Shown piece by piece: positions 18,028 through 25,719 of a stretch of DNA of 49,050 bases (the stretch's first letter is position 1; each line of letters starts with the position of its first letter). The stretch comes from Salinisphaera sp. GTDB taxonomy: Bacteria; Pseudomonadota; Gammaproteobacteria; Nevskiales; Salinisphaeraceae. Both the position numbers and the translations under genes were made by a program. The notes below the pieces were generated by a model, which saw only the letters and a program-made list of their open reading frames with translations, had not been told where the DNA came from and did not search any database. Where the stretch lies: positions 1 to 49,050 of the forward strand of contig NZ_PBYA01000022.1 of the NCBI RefSeq assembly GCF_002729955.1, written 5' to 3'.

Positions 18028-18741
18028 TTACCACCACGGGCGCGCGACGTTCCAGGTTATTCTAACCCCGCCGGGCCAGGCCGCCACATCGCCCGCCCAG
18101 ATACGATGCGTTTCAGGACGCCGCCAGACCACCGACCGCGTCTTCGCGCCATTTGCCCAGGCCACCGTTTCTACACAGCGGGTCAGATCGAGGCTGGTGA
18201 GCGGCAGTTCCCTATGTTCGGTTTGCGCAGCGCAGGTAAAACTCGCCTGGCCGGCGGCCGCGTGTTCACGGCCCTGCGAATCCCGCCAACCCCGTTCCAC
18301 CGAATAAGCGACCACAGTCGTTCCATCCGCGGGCGCCGTTTCCCAGGGTGCCTGCTGCGGATCGGATGCGCTCCCCATGCGACTGTAAAGCAGGTCTTTA
18401 TCCAACCCCTGGGTCGACTCCGGATAGCCGTCGCGCAGTACGACGGTCTCGCGCGTACTCGATTGCCAGAACGTCAACTCATCCGTGGTCTCAGCAAGGA
18501 TGAGCAGCCCGCCACGCCCGTCGACGGATAAATCCACCGACGCATAGGGGATGGCGTTCGCCTGCTTACCGACATCGCCCCCGCCACCCGGCAGGATGGA
18601 GGCAAAGGTCGATACGAACGGGCTCCCGCCGCGCCGCGCGTCGGCGCAACCGGCCAGCAACGCCACGCCCGGTATAACGAGCACACATAGAAAGGCCGCC
18701 CGAAGGCGGCCTTCAATGAAAAGCCCTTTGAGGCGTTTCAT
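18028..18741 (-). CDS. gfcB: Exopolysaccharide lipoprotein, GfcB/YjbF family
   Basis: A 237-residue lipoprotein of the YjbF family. The signal ends in the lipobox LLAGC with Cys32. The mature protein is beta-rich and includes the family-like stretch GLLILAETTDELTFWQSS and a C-terminal RPETHRIWAGDV. It begins 9 bp after the first gfcA copy with no visible Shine-Dalgarno, so it probably depends on coupling to gfcA. An unusually stable hairpin with a UUCG loop lies within codons 10-17 (18692-18713) and could lower its expression relative to gfcA. An alternative start inside the signal region would leave no basic residues and is unlikely. Confidence 0.88.
   Translation of the reverse strand: MKRLKGLFIEGRLRAAFLCVLVIPGVALLAGCADARRGGSPFVSTFASILPGGGGDVGKQANAIPYASVDLSVDGRGGLLILAETTDELTFWQSSTRETVVLRDGYPESTQGLDKDLLYSRMGSASDPQQAPWETAPADGTTVVAYSVERGWRDSQGREHAAAGQASFTCAAQTEHRELPLTSLDLTRCVETVAWANGAKTRSVVWRRPETHRIWAGDVAAWPGGVRITWNVARPWW
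18692..18713 (-). promoter_or_regulatory. UUCG-capped hairpin inside the start of gfcB
   Basis: In the mRNA sense AAGGCCGCC and GGCGGCCTT form a perfect 9-bp stem closed by TTCG, an exceptionally stable tetraloop, followed by TTTCTATGT. It starts about 28 nt after the gfcB start codon. It may be a partial terminator or mRNA 3'-end stabiliser for gfcA, limiting downstream gfcBCD. The T tract is short, so I do not call it a full terminator. Confidence 0.6.
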
Positions 18742-18750
18742 GCGCGCGTA

Positions 18751-19038
18751 CTACGGGGTGGTGCCGGTGGTCCCCGTCGCCGGCGCGTTGATCACTTCAT
18801 CATCGTCGCTGCTGTTCGACACGGCGATCACACCGCCGATCAGAGCGGCCGTGGTGACACCCGCGAGGATGGCACCGCCGGTGACAGCAGCGCCGCCAGC
18901 GCCCGCAGCGCCACCCGCAGCCACGCCGCCCGTACCCGCACTACCACTGGCACTGGCCGAGCCCGACGCATTCTGTGCGAAGGCCATCGGCGAAGCAACG
19001 AACATGGCAATGGCGGTTGCCGCAAGAATATTTTTCAT
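18751..19038 (-). CDS. gfcA: GfcA/YjbE-like small secreted protein, copy 1
   Basis: A 95-residue exported protein with a cleavable signal (MKNILAATAIAMFVASPMAFA). The mature part is almost only Ala, Gly, Ser and Thr, with one hydrophobic segment GGAILAGVTTAALIGGVIAV, an acidic patch SSDDDE and a TGTTGTTP tail. This matches the YjbE/GfcA pattern at the head of gfcABCD operons; molecular function is unknown. The ATG at 19038 has GGGAG upstream; a GTG three bases earlier is less likely. A related copy lies 94 bp upstream at 19133-19465, so the operon has two tandem gfcA-type genes. Confidence 0.8.
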   Translation of the reverse strand: MKNILAATAIAMFVASPMAFAQNASGSASASGSAGTGGVAAGGAAGAGGAAVTGGAILAGVTTAALIGGVIAVSNSSDDDEVINAPATGTTGTTP

Positions 19039-19132
19039 CACATCACTCCCGTGAACGGCTGAATTTGTAGCCTTAGGCGCGAATCTACCGGCTCACCGGC
19101 AAATCCGCAAGCAAAACTCGACGAACGGCGCC

Positions 19133-19465
19133 TTAGTTCGTACCGGTGGTACCGGTGGTACCGGTCGACACCGTGTCGTCGTCGCTGCTGCCGCCACTAT
19201 TGGACAGCGCCAGCGCACCACCGACCACGGCGGCCGCACCCACGCCGGCCAGCACGGCCGAACTGGTCACGGCGGCACCGGAGCCTGCAGCACCGCCGCC
19301 AGCGACGCCGCCCTGAGTCGTCGTGCTGCTGGTGGCAGCGCCGGACCCATTGGACGAGCCCTGGCCGGATGCCCCCTGGACAGACGACTGAGCCCAGACC
19401 GCACCCGGCGCGGAGAAGGCAATCAAAGCGGTGGCAATCAGAAACTTACGCATAGCGTGCTGCAT
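19133..19465 (-). CDS. gfcA: GfcA/YjbE-like small secreted protein, copy 2
   Basis: A 110-residue paralogue of the protein at 18751-19038. It has a signal peptide (MRKFLIATALIAFSAPGAVWA), a Gly/Ser/Thr-rich mature part, the hydrophobic segment SSAVLAGVGAAAVVGGALAL, a SSDDD patch and a TGTTGTTGTN tail. The two mature proteins share architecture and tail but differ across the Gly/Ser region. The ATG at 19465 and an in-frame ATG at 19453 are both possible; the second gives the more canonical signal sequence. As first gene of the exopolysaccharide operon it should have the operon promoter upstream, between it and dapA. Confidence 0.8.
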   Translation of the reverse strand: MQHAMRKFLIATALIAFSAPGAVWAQSSVQGASGQGSSNGSGAATSSTTTQGGVAGGGAAGSGAAVTSSAVLAGVGAAAVVGGALALSNSGGSSDDDTVSTGTTGTTGTN

Positions 19466-19506
19466 GAGCCCCGGTGGCTCGTTGGATATGATGCTTTTAC
19501 CTTAGG

Positions 19507-19532
19507 ACAAAACCGGCCGAATCACAACGGCC
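19507..19532 (-). terminator. Probable dapA terminator
   Basis: On the minus strand GGCCG and CGGCC pair around an eight-base loop and are followed by GGTTTTG. It lies 11 bp after the dapA stop codon and would separate dapA from the gfc operon. The stem is short, so confidence is moderate. Confidence 0.5.
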
Positions 19533-19542
19533 TGCCCCCGCA

Positions 19543-20448
19543 TCAAGCCGTTTCGGGCAGCAACCCCATGGATTTCAACGCATCCAGCACCGGCTGATGA
19601 AAATGGTCCGCCAGCGGGGTCATGGGCAGGCGAATACCCGGGCCGATATAACCCATCTGGTACAGCGCCCACTTGACGGCGATGGGGTTGGGTTCCAGAA
19701 ACAGCGCGCTGTGCAGTGGCTGCAGCTTGGCATCCAGCATTTCCGCTTTCTGGCGATCGCCGGCGATGGCCGCTTCGCACATTTCGTGCATCAGCCGCGG
19801 CGCGACGTTCGCGGTGACCGAGATATCGCCCTTGCCGCCCACCAGCATGGATTCCATGGCCGTGCCATCGTCGCCGGTGAAGATGTCGATGCCGTCGCCG
19901 ACCTCTTCTATGAGTGCATGAATACGCTCGATCGAACCCTTGGCTTCCTTGAGCGCCACGATGTTGTCGATATGCGCCAGCCGGGCGACCGTTTCCGGCA
20001 GCATGTCGACGCCGGTACGACTCGGCACGTTGTAGAGCACCTGCGGAATATCCACGGCCATCGCGATGGCGTGGAAGTGGCGATAAAGGCCTTCCTGGGT
20101 GGGCTTGTTGTAGTAGGGGCAGACCAGCAGACAGGCATCGGCGCCGGCACGCTTGGCATGCCGCGTCAGGCGGATCGCTTCGTCAGTGGCGTTGCCGCCG
20201 GTGCCGGCGATGACGGGTACCCGCTTGTCGACCAGTTCGACCGTACGCTCGATGACCTCATCGTGCTCGGAAAACCCGAGCGTGGCGGACTCGCCGGTGG
20301 TGCCGACCGCGACGATGCCGTCGGTGCCTTCCGCGATATGCCAGTCGATGAGTTTTTCGAAGCTGTCCCAGTCGACACTGCCGTCGGCATGCATGGGCGT
20401 GATGATCGCCACCATGCTGCCACCCAGTTGTGCGTTTGCCTGCGCCAC
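19543..20448 (-). CDS. dapA: 4-hydroxy-tetrahydrodipicolinate synthase
   Basis: A 301-residue aldolase-fold enzyme that condenses pyruvate with aspartate semialdehyde, the first committed step to lysine and diaminopimelate. Catalytic residues are visible: Thr50-Thr51 in GTTGES, Tyr139 in VLYNVPSRTG, and the Schiff-base Lys167 in ALKEAKG. The start is GTG at 20448, fixed by an AGGAGA Shine-Dalgarno six bases upstream. It is divergent from gcvR by 114 bp. Linkage of dapA, gcvR and bcp is common in Gammaproteobacteria. Confidence 0.97.
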   Translation of the reverse strand: MAQANAQLGGSMVAIITPMHADGSVDWDSFEKLIDWHIAEGTDGIVAVGTTGESATLGFSEHDEVIERTVELVDKRVPVIAGTGGNATDEAIRLTRHAKRAGADACLLVCPYYNKPTQEGLYRHFHAIAMAVDIPQVLYNVPSRTGVDMLPETVARLAHIDNIVALKEAKGSIERIHALIEEVGDGIDIFTGDDGTAMESMLVGGKGDISVTANVAPRLMHEMCEAAIAGDRQKAEMLDAKLQPLHSALFLEPNPIAVKWALYQMGYIGPGIRLPMTPLADHFHQPVLDALKSMGLLPETA

Positions 20449-20562
20449 TGTTCTCTCCTACAGCGATTGGGCGCGCATTGTAACCACGTGAACAGATAAC
20501 GTGTAGTGCTACCATAGCCGGCTTTTACAATCGCTCATTCGCTCCAGGACAACGCCAGGCCC

Positions 20563-21102
20563 ATGCCGGAAATCAAGAAATATCTATCGATCGTGGCGCT
20601 GGGTGGCAATCGCGACAAGCTCGCCCGCGATCTCGTCGGTGCCATCGCCCGGCGCGGCTGCGAGATCAGCGAGTGCCGAATCACCCCGCTGGGCGACCAG
20701 TTTTCGGCCTCCATGCTGCTACGTGGCAACTGGAGCGCGATGGGCAAGATGGAAAGTGCGTTGCCCGGGCTCGCCGAGCATCTGGGCCTGGCGGTCCAGT
20801 TCGAGCATGCCCGGCCGGCGCAGGCACAGCCCGATTTTCGCCCCTATGCGGCCGAAGTGGTGGCGCCGCAGCAGCCGGGACTGCTGGGCGAACTGCTCGA
20901 CTTCTTCACCGACCAGGGCACCCAGGTAATCGAGATCAGTGCCCAGTCTTATGAATCCGGCCTGACCGGCGCATTGATGTGCACCATGCACCTGGCCGTG
21001 AACGTGCCGACGTTGCATCACCCGCAAACCCTGCGTGACGCCTTCATGGACGTTTGTGACGACCTGCATGCCGATGGCCTGCTCGACCCGATCAAGACCT
21101 GA
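20563..21102 (+). CDS. gcvR: Glycine cleavage system transcriptional repressor GcvR
   Basis: A 179-residue protein with two ACT domains (about 5-85 and 95-175). In E. coli GcvR binds GcvA and represses the glycine cleavage operon when glycine is low. The first ACT carries YLSIVALGGNRDKLARDLVG and the second VVAPQQPGLLGELLDFFTDQ. It is divergent from dapA and followed after 51 bp by bcp, as in E. coli. No gcvA or gcvTHP genes are in the window, so the target is inferred from the family. Confidence 0.9.
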   Translation: MPEIKKYLSIVALGGNRDKLARDLVGAIARRGCEISECRITPLGDQFSASMLLRGNWSAMGKMESALPGLAEHLGLAVQFEHARPAQAQPDFRPYAAEVVAPQQPGLLGELLDFFTDQGTQVIEISAQSYESGLTGALMCTMHLAVNVPTLHHPQTLRDAFMDVCDDLHADGLLDPIKT

Positions 21103-21153
21103 CCTTCCGTCATCTTGCATTCCATGCAGCATTAACTGGAGTTCATCGCGACC

Positions 21154-21621
21154 ATGACCCTGCAACCCAAGGAACGTGCCCCCGCTTTCTCGGCCCCGGC
21201 CACGGGTGACAAGAAGCTGGCGCTGTCCGACTTTGCCGGCCGTACCCTGGTGCTCTATTTCTACCCGCGCGACAACACGCCCGGCTGCACCCAGGAAGGT
21301 GAAGCGTTTCGCGACCTGTATGACGAGTTCAAGGCCGCGGGCGCCGAGATCGTGGGCGTATCCCGCGATTCGCTGCGCAAGCACGAGAACTTCCGTGCCA
21401 AGTACGACTTCCCCTTCGACCTGATCAGCGATGCCGACGAGAAGGTCTGCAACGCGTTCGGCGTGCTCAAGGAGAAGAATATGTACGGCCGTACGCATAT
21501 CGGCATCGAGCGCAGCACGTTCGTTATCGATGGCGACGGCGTGGTGCGCGAGGTATGGCGCGGCGTCAAGGTGGCCGACCACGCCCAGGAAGTGCTCGAC
21601 TGCGTACGCGCACTCGACTGA
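21154..21621 (+). CDS. bcp: Thioredoxin-dependent thiol peroxidase Bcp (PrxQ), 1-Cys form
   Basis: A 155-residue peroxiredoxin that reduces hydroperoxides. The peroxidatic Cys45 lies in the family motif DNTPGCTQEGEAFRD. The position five residues later, Cys50 in E. coli Bcp, is Glu50 here, so the usual resolving cysteine is missing. Cys99 and Cys151 remain and could resolve, or an external thiol may do so. The gene follows gcvR by 51 bp and precedes the PIN-PhoH gene by 39 bp, probably one operon. Confidence 0.95.
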   Translation: MTLQPKERAPAFSAPATGDKKLALSDFAGRTLVLYFYPRDNTPGCTQEGEAFRDLYDEFKAAGAEIVGVSRDSLRKHENFRAKYDFPFDLISDADEKVCNAFGVLKEKNMYGRTHIGIERSTFVIDGDGVVREVWRGVKVADHAQEVLDCVRALD

Positions 21622-21660
21622 CCCATCGCGCACCCGCGCAAGCCAACCCAGGGGATCGCT

Positions 21661-23070
21661 ATGTCCCGACGCGTGTTCGTTCTCGACACCAACGTGCTCA
21701 TGCACGACCCGACCGCGCTGTTTCGCTTTCAGGAACACGACATCTTCATCCCGATGGTGGTGCTCGAAGAACTGGATGCCGGCAAGAAAGGCGTATCGGA
21801 GGTCGCACGCAATGTGCGTCAGGTGAGTCGTTTTCTCGACGAGCTAATGGCGCACAAGACACATTCCGAAATCGACGCCGGCCTGGCGTTGAATGCCGGC
21901 ATCGAATTCAACGGCCACCGCAAGGACGACGCGCCCCATGCCAGCGGCCGGCTGTATTTCGAAACCCGGCCGGCCGAAGGCGCCCTGCCCGCAATGCTGC
22001 CCGGCAACAAGGCCGATAACTCGATTCTGCTGAGCGCGCTGGCGCTGCGAAACGTATTTGGCGAGGCCGAAGTGGTGCTGGTGTCCAAGGACATCAATCT
22101 GCGCATCAAGGCGTCGGTCATCGGTATCGAGGCCGAGGACTACATCAACGACAAGGTGCTCGAAGACCTCGACCTTCTCTATACCGGTCATGCCACCCTG
22201 CCCACCGATTTCTGGGATACGCATGGCCAGACGATGGAATCCTGGCAGGAGGCCGGTAACGCCTTCTACCGCCTGCGCGGCCCGCAGGTCGCCGACTGGC
22301 ATCTCAACGAGCTGCTGCATTTCGACCACGACAACGATATCGAACTGATCACCCGCGAAATCGAGGGCGACAGCGCCGTGCTCGAACTCGCGCAGGATTA
22401 TCGCGTGGGCAAGCAGGCCGTCTGGGGCGTGCATGCACGCAACCGCGAGCAGAACTTCGCACTGAACCTGCTCATGGACCCGGATATCGATTTCGTGACC
22501 CTGCTGGGCGCGGCCGGTACCGGCAAGACCCTGCTGACCCTGGCCGCCGGTCTGGCCCAGACGCTGGACGAGTCGCGCTATCGCGAAATCATCATGACCC
22601 GCGTGACCGTGCCGGTGGGCGACGATATCGGCTTTCTGCCCGGCACCGAGGAAGAGAAGATGACGCCCTGGATGGGCGCACTCATGGACAACCTCGAAGT
22701 GCTCACCGGCACCGGCGGCGGTTCCGACTGGGAGCGGGCGGCTACCAACGAACTGCTGGCCAAGCGCATCAAGATCCGCTCGGTCAACTTCATGCGCGGG
22801 CGTACCTTCCTGGAGCGTTTCGTCATCCTCGACGAGGCCCAGAACCTCACGCCCAAGCAGATGAAGACGCTGATCACCCGTGCCGGGCCGGGCACCAAGT
22901 TCGTGTGTCTGGGCAACCTCGCGCAGATCGATACGCCGTATCTCACGGAAACGACCTCGGGTTTGACCAATGTCGTAGATCGCTTCCGAAACTGGCGTCA
23001 TGCGGGGCACGTAACGCTGGCCAGAGGCGAGCGATCGCGTTTGGCCCATTACGCCTCTGATAAACTTTGA
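21661..23070 (+). CDS. PIN domain-PhoH ATPase fusion protein
   Basis: A 469-residue protein joining an N-terminal PIN nuclease domain to a C-terminal PhoH ATPase. The PIN part opens FVLDTNVLMHDP with Asp9 and keeps acidic residues near Asp119 and Asp144. The PhoH part has Walker A GAAGTGKT at 283-290 and Walker B FVILDEAQN. Characterised mycobacterial relatives of this architecture (PhoH2) are RNA helicase/RNases. Residues for both activities look intact. It lies between bcp and the glc operon with small gaps, and has no toxin-antitoxin partner visible. The RNA-processing role is inferred. Confidence 0.9.
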   Translation: MSRRVFVLDTNVLMHDPTALFRFQEHDIFIPMVVLEELDAGKKGVSEVARNVRQVSRFLDELMAHKTHSEIDAGLALNAGIEFNGHRKDDAPHASGRLYFETRPAEGALPAMLPGNKADNSILLSALALRNVFGEAEVVLVSKDINLRIKASVIGIEAEDYINDKVLEDLDLLYTGHATLPTDFWDTHGQTMESWQEAGNAFYRLRGPQVADWHLNELLHFDHDNDIELITREIEGDSAVLELAQDYRVGKQAVWGVHARNREQNFALNLLMDPDIDFVTLLGAAGTGKTLLTLAAGLAQTLDESRYREIIMTRVTVPVGDDIGFLPGTEEEKMTPWMGALMDNLEVLTGTGGGSDWERAATNELLAKRIKIRSVNFMRGRTFLERFVILDEAQNLTPKQMKTLITRAGPGTKFVCLGNLAQIDTPYLTETTSGLTNVVDRFRNWRHAGHVTLARGERSRLAHYASDKL

Positions 23071-23139
23071 AGCCGATAATCTAGCGATACAGCGGCCGCT
23101 CGGCCGCGCCCCGTCGCCCCCTTTTCTCGGAGATCGCCC

Positions 23140-24645
23140 ATGGCCGATACCGCAATCGCGGACGCCGCGGAACAGGTGCTCGCCTCACGCCCCGACAAGG
23201 CCCAGCTGATCGAGAAGCTGGTCGCCAAACTGCCGGAACACGTCGTACTGCACGCCGAAGAGGACCTGCGCCCCTTCGAATGCGATGGCCTGTCGGCCTA
23301 TCGCAAACTGCCGATGATCGTGGTGCTGCCGGAAACGATCGAGCAGGTACAGATCGCCATGCAGGTCTGTTATGCCAATGACGTGGCCGTGGTGGCACGC
23401 GGTGCCGGTACCGGCCTGTCCGGCGGCGCCCTGCCCATGGAAAACGGCGTGCTGCTGTCGCTGGCCAAGTTCAAGAAAATTCTGGATATCGATACCGCCA
23501 ATCGCCGCGCCACGGTTCAGCCCGGCGTACGCAATCTCGCGATTTCGGAAGCGGTATCGGATCTCGGCCTGTACTACGCGCCGGATCCGTCGTCGCAGAT
23601 CGCCTGTTCGATCGGCGGCAATGTGGCCGAAAACTCGGGCGGCGTGCACTGCCTGAAATACGGGCTGACCACCCACAATATCGTCGAGCTCGAGATCGTG
23701 ACCGTCGAAGGCGAACGCATGACGATCGGCAGCGAGGCCCTGGATACGCCCGGCTACGATCTGCTCGCGCTCATGACCGGCTCGGAAGGCCTGCTGGGCG
23801 TGATCGTGCAGGTGGTGGTCAAGCTGCTGCCCAAGCCGGAACGCGCCCAGGTCGTACTGGCCGCCTTCGATGACGTCCGCAAGGCCGGTGACGCGGTGGC
23901 CGCAATCATTCAGGCCGGCATCGTGCCGGCCGGGCTGGAAATGCTCGACAACCCGGCCATCGTGGCCACCGAGGAGTTCGTGCACGCCGACTACCCGACC
24001 GACGCGGCCGCGATCCTGCTGTGCGAAGTCGACGGCACCCATGCCGAAGTGGATGAGCATATCGCCGACGTACGCGAAGTGGTCGAACGCGAAGGCGCGA
24101 CGGAAGTCCGTGTATCGCGCGATGACGCCGAGCGCGCCATCTTCTGGGCCGGGCGCAAGGCCGCCTTCCCGGCCATGGGCCGTATTTCGCCGGACTACTA
24201 CTGCATGGACGGCACCATTCCGCGCAAGGCGCTGGCCGACGTGCTGATCGGCATCGGCGAGCTGTCCAAGAAGTATGGCCAGCGTGTGGCCAACGTCTTT
24301 CATGCCGGCGACGGCAATCTGCACCCGCTGATTCTCTACGATGCGAACATCGAGGGCGAGCTGGAGCGCACCGAGGAATTCGGCGGCGCGATCTGCGAAC
24401 TGTGCCTGGAGCACGGCGGCACGATCACCGGCGAGCACGGCGTGGGCGTCGAGAAGATCGACCAGATGTGCGTGCAGTTTCCGCCCGATGAACTGACCCA
24501 GTTTCATGCCGTCAAGCAGGCCTTCGACAGCAAGGGCCTGCTCAACCCCGGCAAGGCGGTGCCCACCCTGCATCGCTGTGCCGAATTCGGCGCCATGCAC
24601 GTACACAACGGCGAACTGCCCTTTCCCGAACTGGAGCGACTGTGA
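23140..24645 (+). CDS. glcD: Glycolate oxidase subunit GlcD (FAD-binding)
   Basis: A 501-residue FAD-linked oxidoreductase, the large catalytic subunit of membrane-associated glycolate oxidase, converting glycolate to glyoxylate. The FAD-binding motif is VVARGAGTGLSGGALP (about 84-99), followed by GGNVAENSGGVHCLKYG. The C-terminal catalytic part has NVFHAGDGNLHP and GEHGVGVEK. The start at 23140 follows CGGAGA. Its stop overlaps the GTG start of glcE, so the operon glcDEF is coupled. The regulator glcC is not in the window. Confidence 0.95.
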   Translation: MADTAIADAAEQVLASRPDKAQLIEKLVAKLPEHVVLHAEEDLRPFECDGLSAYRKLPMIVVLPETIEQVQIAMQVCYANDVAVVARGAGTGLSGGALPMENGVLLSLAKFKKILDIDTANRRATVQPGVRNLAISEAVSDLGLYYAPDPSSQIACSIGGNVAENSGGVHCLKYGLTTHNIVELEIVTVEGERMTIGSEALDTPGYDLLALMTGSEGLLGVIVQVVVKLLPKPERAQVVLAAFDDVRKAGDAVAAIIQAGIVPAGLEMLDNPAIVATEEFVHADYPTDAAAILLCEVDGTHAEVDEHIADVREVVEREGATEVRVSRDDAERAIFWAGRKAAFPAMGRISPDYYCMDGTIPRKALADVLIGIGELSKKYGQRVANVFHAGDGNLHPLILYDANIEGELERTEEFGGAICELCLEHGGTITGEHGVGVEKIDQMCVQFPPDELTQFHAVKQAFDSKGLLNPGKAVPTLHRCAEFGAMHVHNGELPFPELERL

Positions 24646-25706
24646 CCACCTCTGCCGATCAGAGCCAACAACTCAGCGAGCGCGTGAGCGAGGCGTTCGC
24701 CAACGCCAAGCCGCTGCATCTGCGCGGCAGTGGCAGCAAGGATTTCCTCGGCGAAGCGGTCAACGGCGAAACCCTCGACGTGACCGGCCATGCCGGCGTG
24801 GTGAACTACGAACCGGGCGAACTGGTAATGACCGCACGCGCGGGCACGCCCCTGGCCGAACTCGAAGCGGTACTCGATGAGTCGCACCAGATGCTTGCCT
24901 TCGAACCCCCGCATTTCGGCGCCAACGCCACCCTGGGCGGCACCATCGCCACCGGCCTGTCCGGCCCGGCGCGGCCGTTCGCCGGCGCAGCGCGGGATTT
25001 CGTGCTGGGCTGCCGCATCATCAATGGCCAGGGCCAGATACTCAGCTTCGGCGGCGAAGTGATGAAGAACGTGGCCGGCTACGACCTGTCGCGGCTAATG
25101 GCCGGCGCCTACGGCACGCTCGGCGTGCTGCTCGACGTCAGCCTCAAAGTGCTGCCGGTGCCACGCACCCAGGTCACACGGGTGTTCGAACACACCGCCG
25201 CCCAGGCGCTGCAGCAGATCAGCGACTGGCAGCGCAAGCCCTGGCCCATCACCGGCGCCTATTGGGAAGACGGCAAGACGTATTTGCGCCTGGCCGGCGC
25301 GACTTCCTCGGTCGAGTCCGCCTGCGAGAAACTCGGCGGCGAAACGCTCGACGACGACGGGCCTTTCTGGCGTGCCGTGCGTGAGCACGAACGCCCCTTC
25401 TTTGCGCAAAGCGATCGCCCCCTCTGGCGTATTTCCGTGCCGCCGGCCGCGCCCATGCTCGATATCGACGGCGAGTGCGTGATTGACTGGGGCGGCGCCC
25501 AGCGCTGGGTGCAGACCGATATGGAGGCCGTCGCCCTGCGTCGTGTCGCCAAGGAGGCCGGCGGGCATGCCACGGTATATCGCGGCGAAGCGCAGCCGCG
25601 CTTTCATCCGATGGGCGAATCGATCCTGGCCCTGCAGCAGCGCCTGAAAAAATCCATGGATCCGGCCGGCATTCTCAATCCGGGCCGTATTTACCCCGAG
25701 CTTTAG
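24642..25706 (+). CDS. glcE: Glycolate oxidase subunit GlcE (FAD-binding)
   Basis: A 354-residue second FAD-binding subunit of glycolate oxidase. It carries the shortened FAD_binding_4 fold with GVVNYEPGELVMTARAGTPL and ATLGGTIATGLSGPARP, and ends with the family-typical MDPAGILNPGRIYPEL. The start is GTG at 24642, overlapping the glcD TGA by four bases. It is 13 bp from glcF. All three subunits are needed for activity in E. coli. Confidence 0.95.
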   Translation: MTTSADQSQQLSERVSEAFANAKPLHLRGSGSKDFLGEAVNGETLDVTGHAGVVNYEPGELVMTARAGTPLAELEAVLDESHQMLAFEPPHFGANATLGGTIATGLSGPARPFAGAARDFVLGCRIINGQGQILSFGGEVMKNVAGYDLSRLMAGAYGTLGVLLDVSLKVLPVPRTQVTRVFEHTAAQALQQISDWQRKPWPITGAYWEDGKTYLRLAGATSSVESACEKLGGETLDDDGPFWRAVREHERPFFAQSDRPLWRISVPPAAPMLDIDGECVIDWGGAQRWVQTDMEAVALRRVAKEAGGHATVYRGEAQPRFHPMGESILALQQRLKKSMDPAGILNPGRIYPEL

Positions 25707-25719
25707 ACGAGCCCTTACC

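Noticed and set aside
20449-20562. Glycine or lysine riboswitch upstream of gcvR or dapA
   Set aside because: The gap is only 114 bp and shows none of the conserved aptamer cores.
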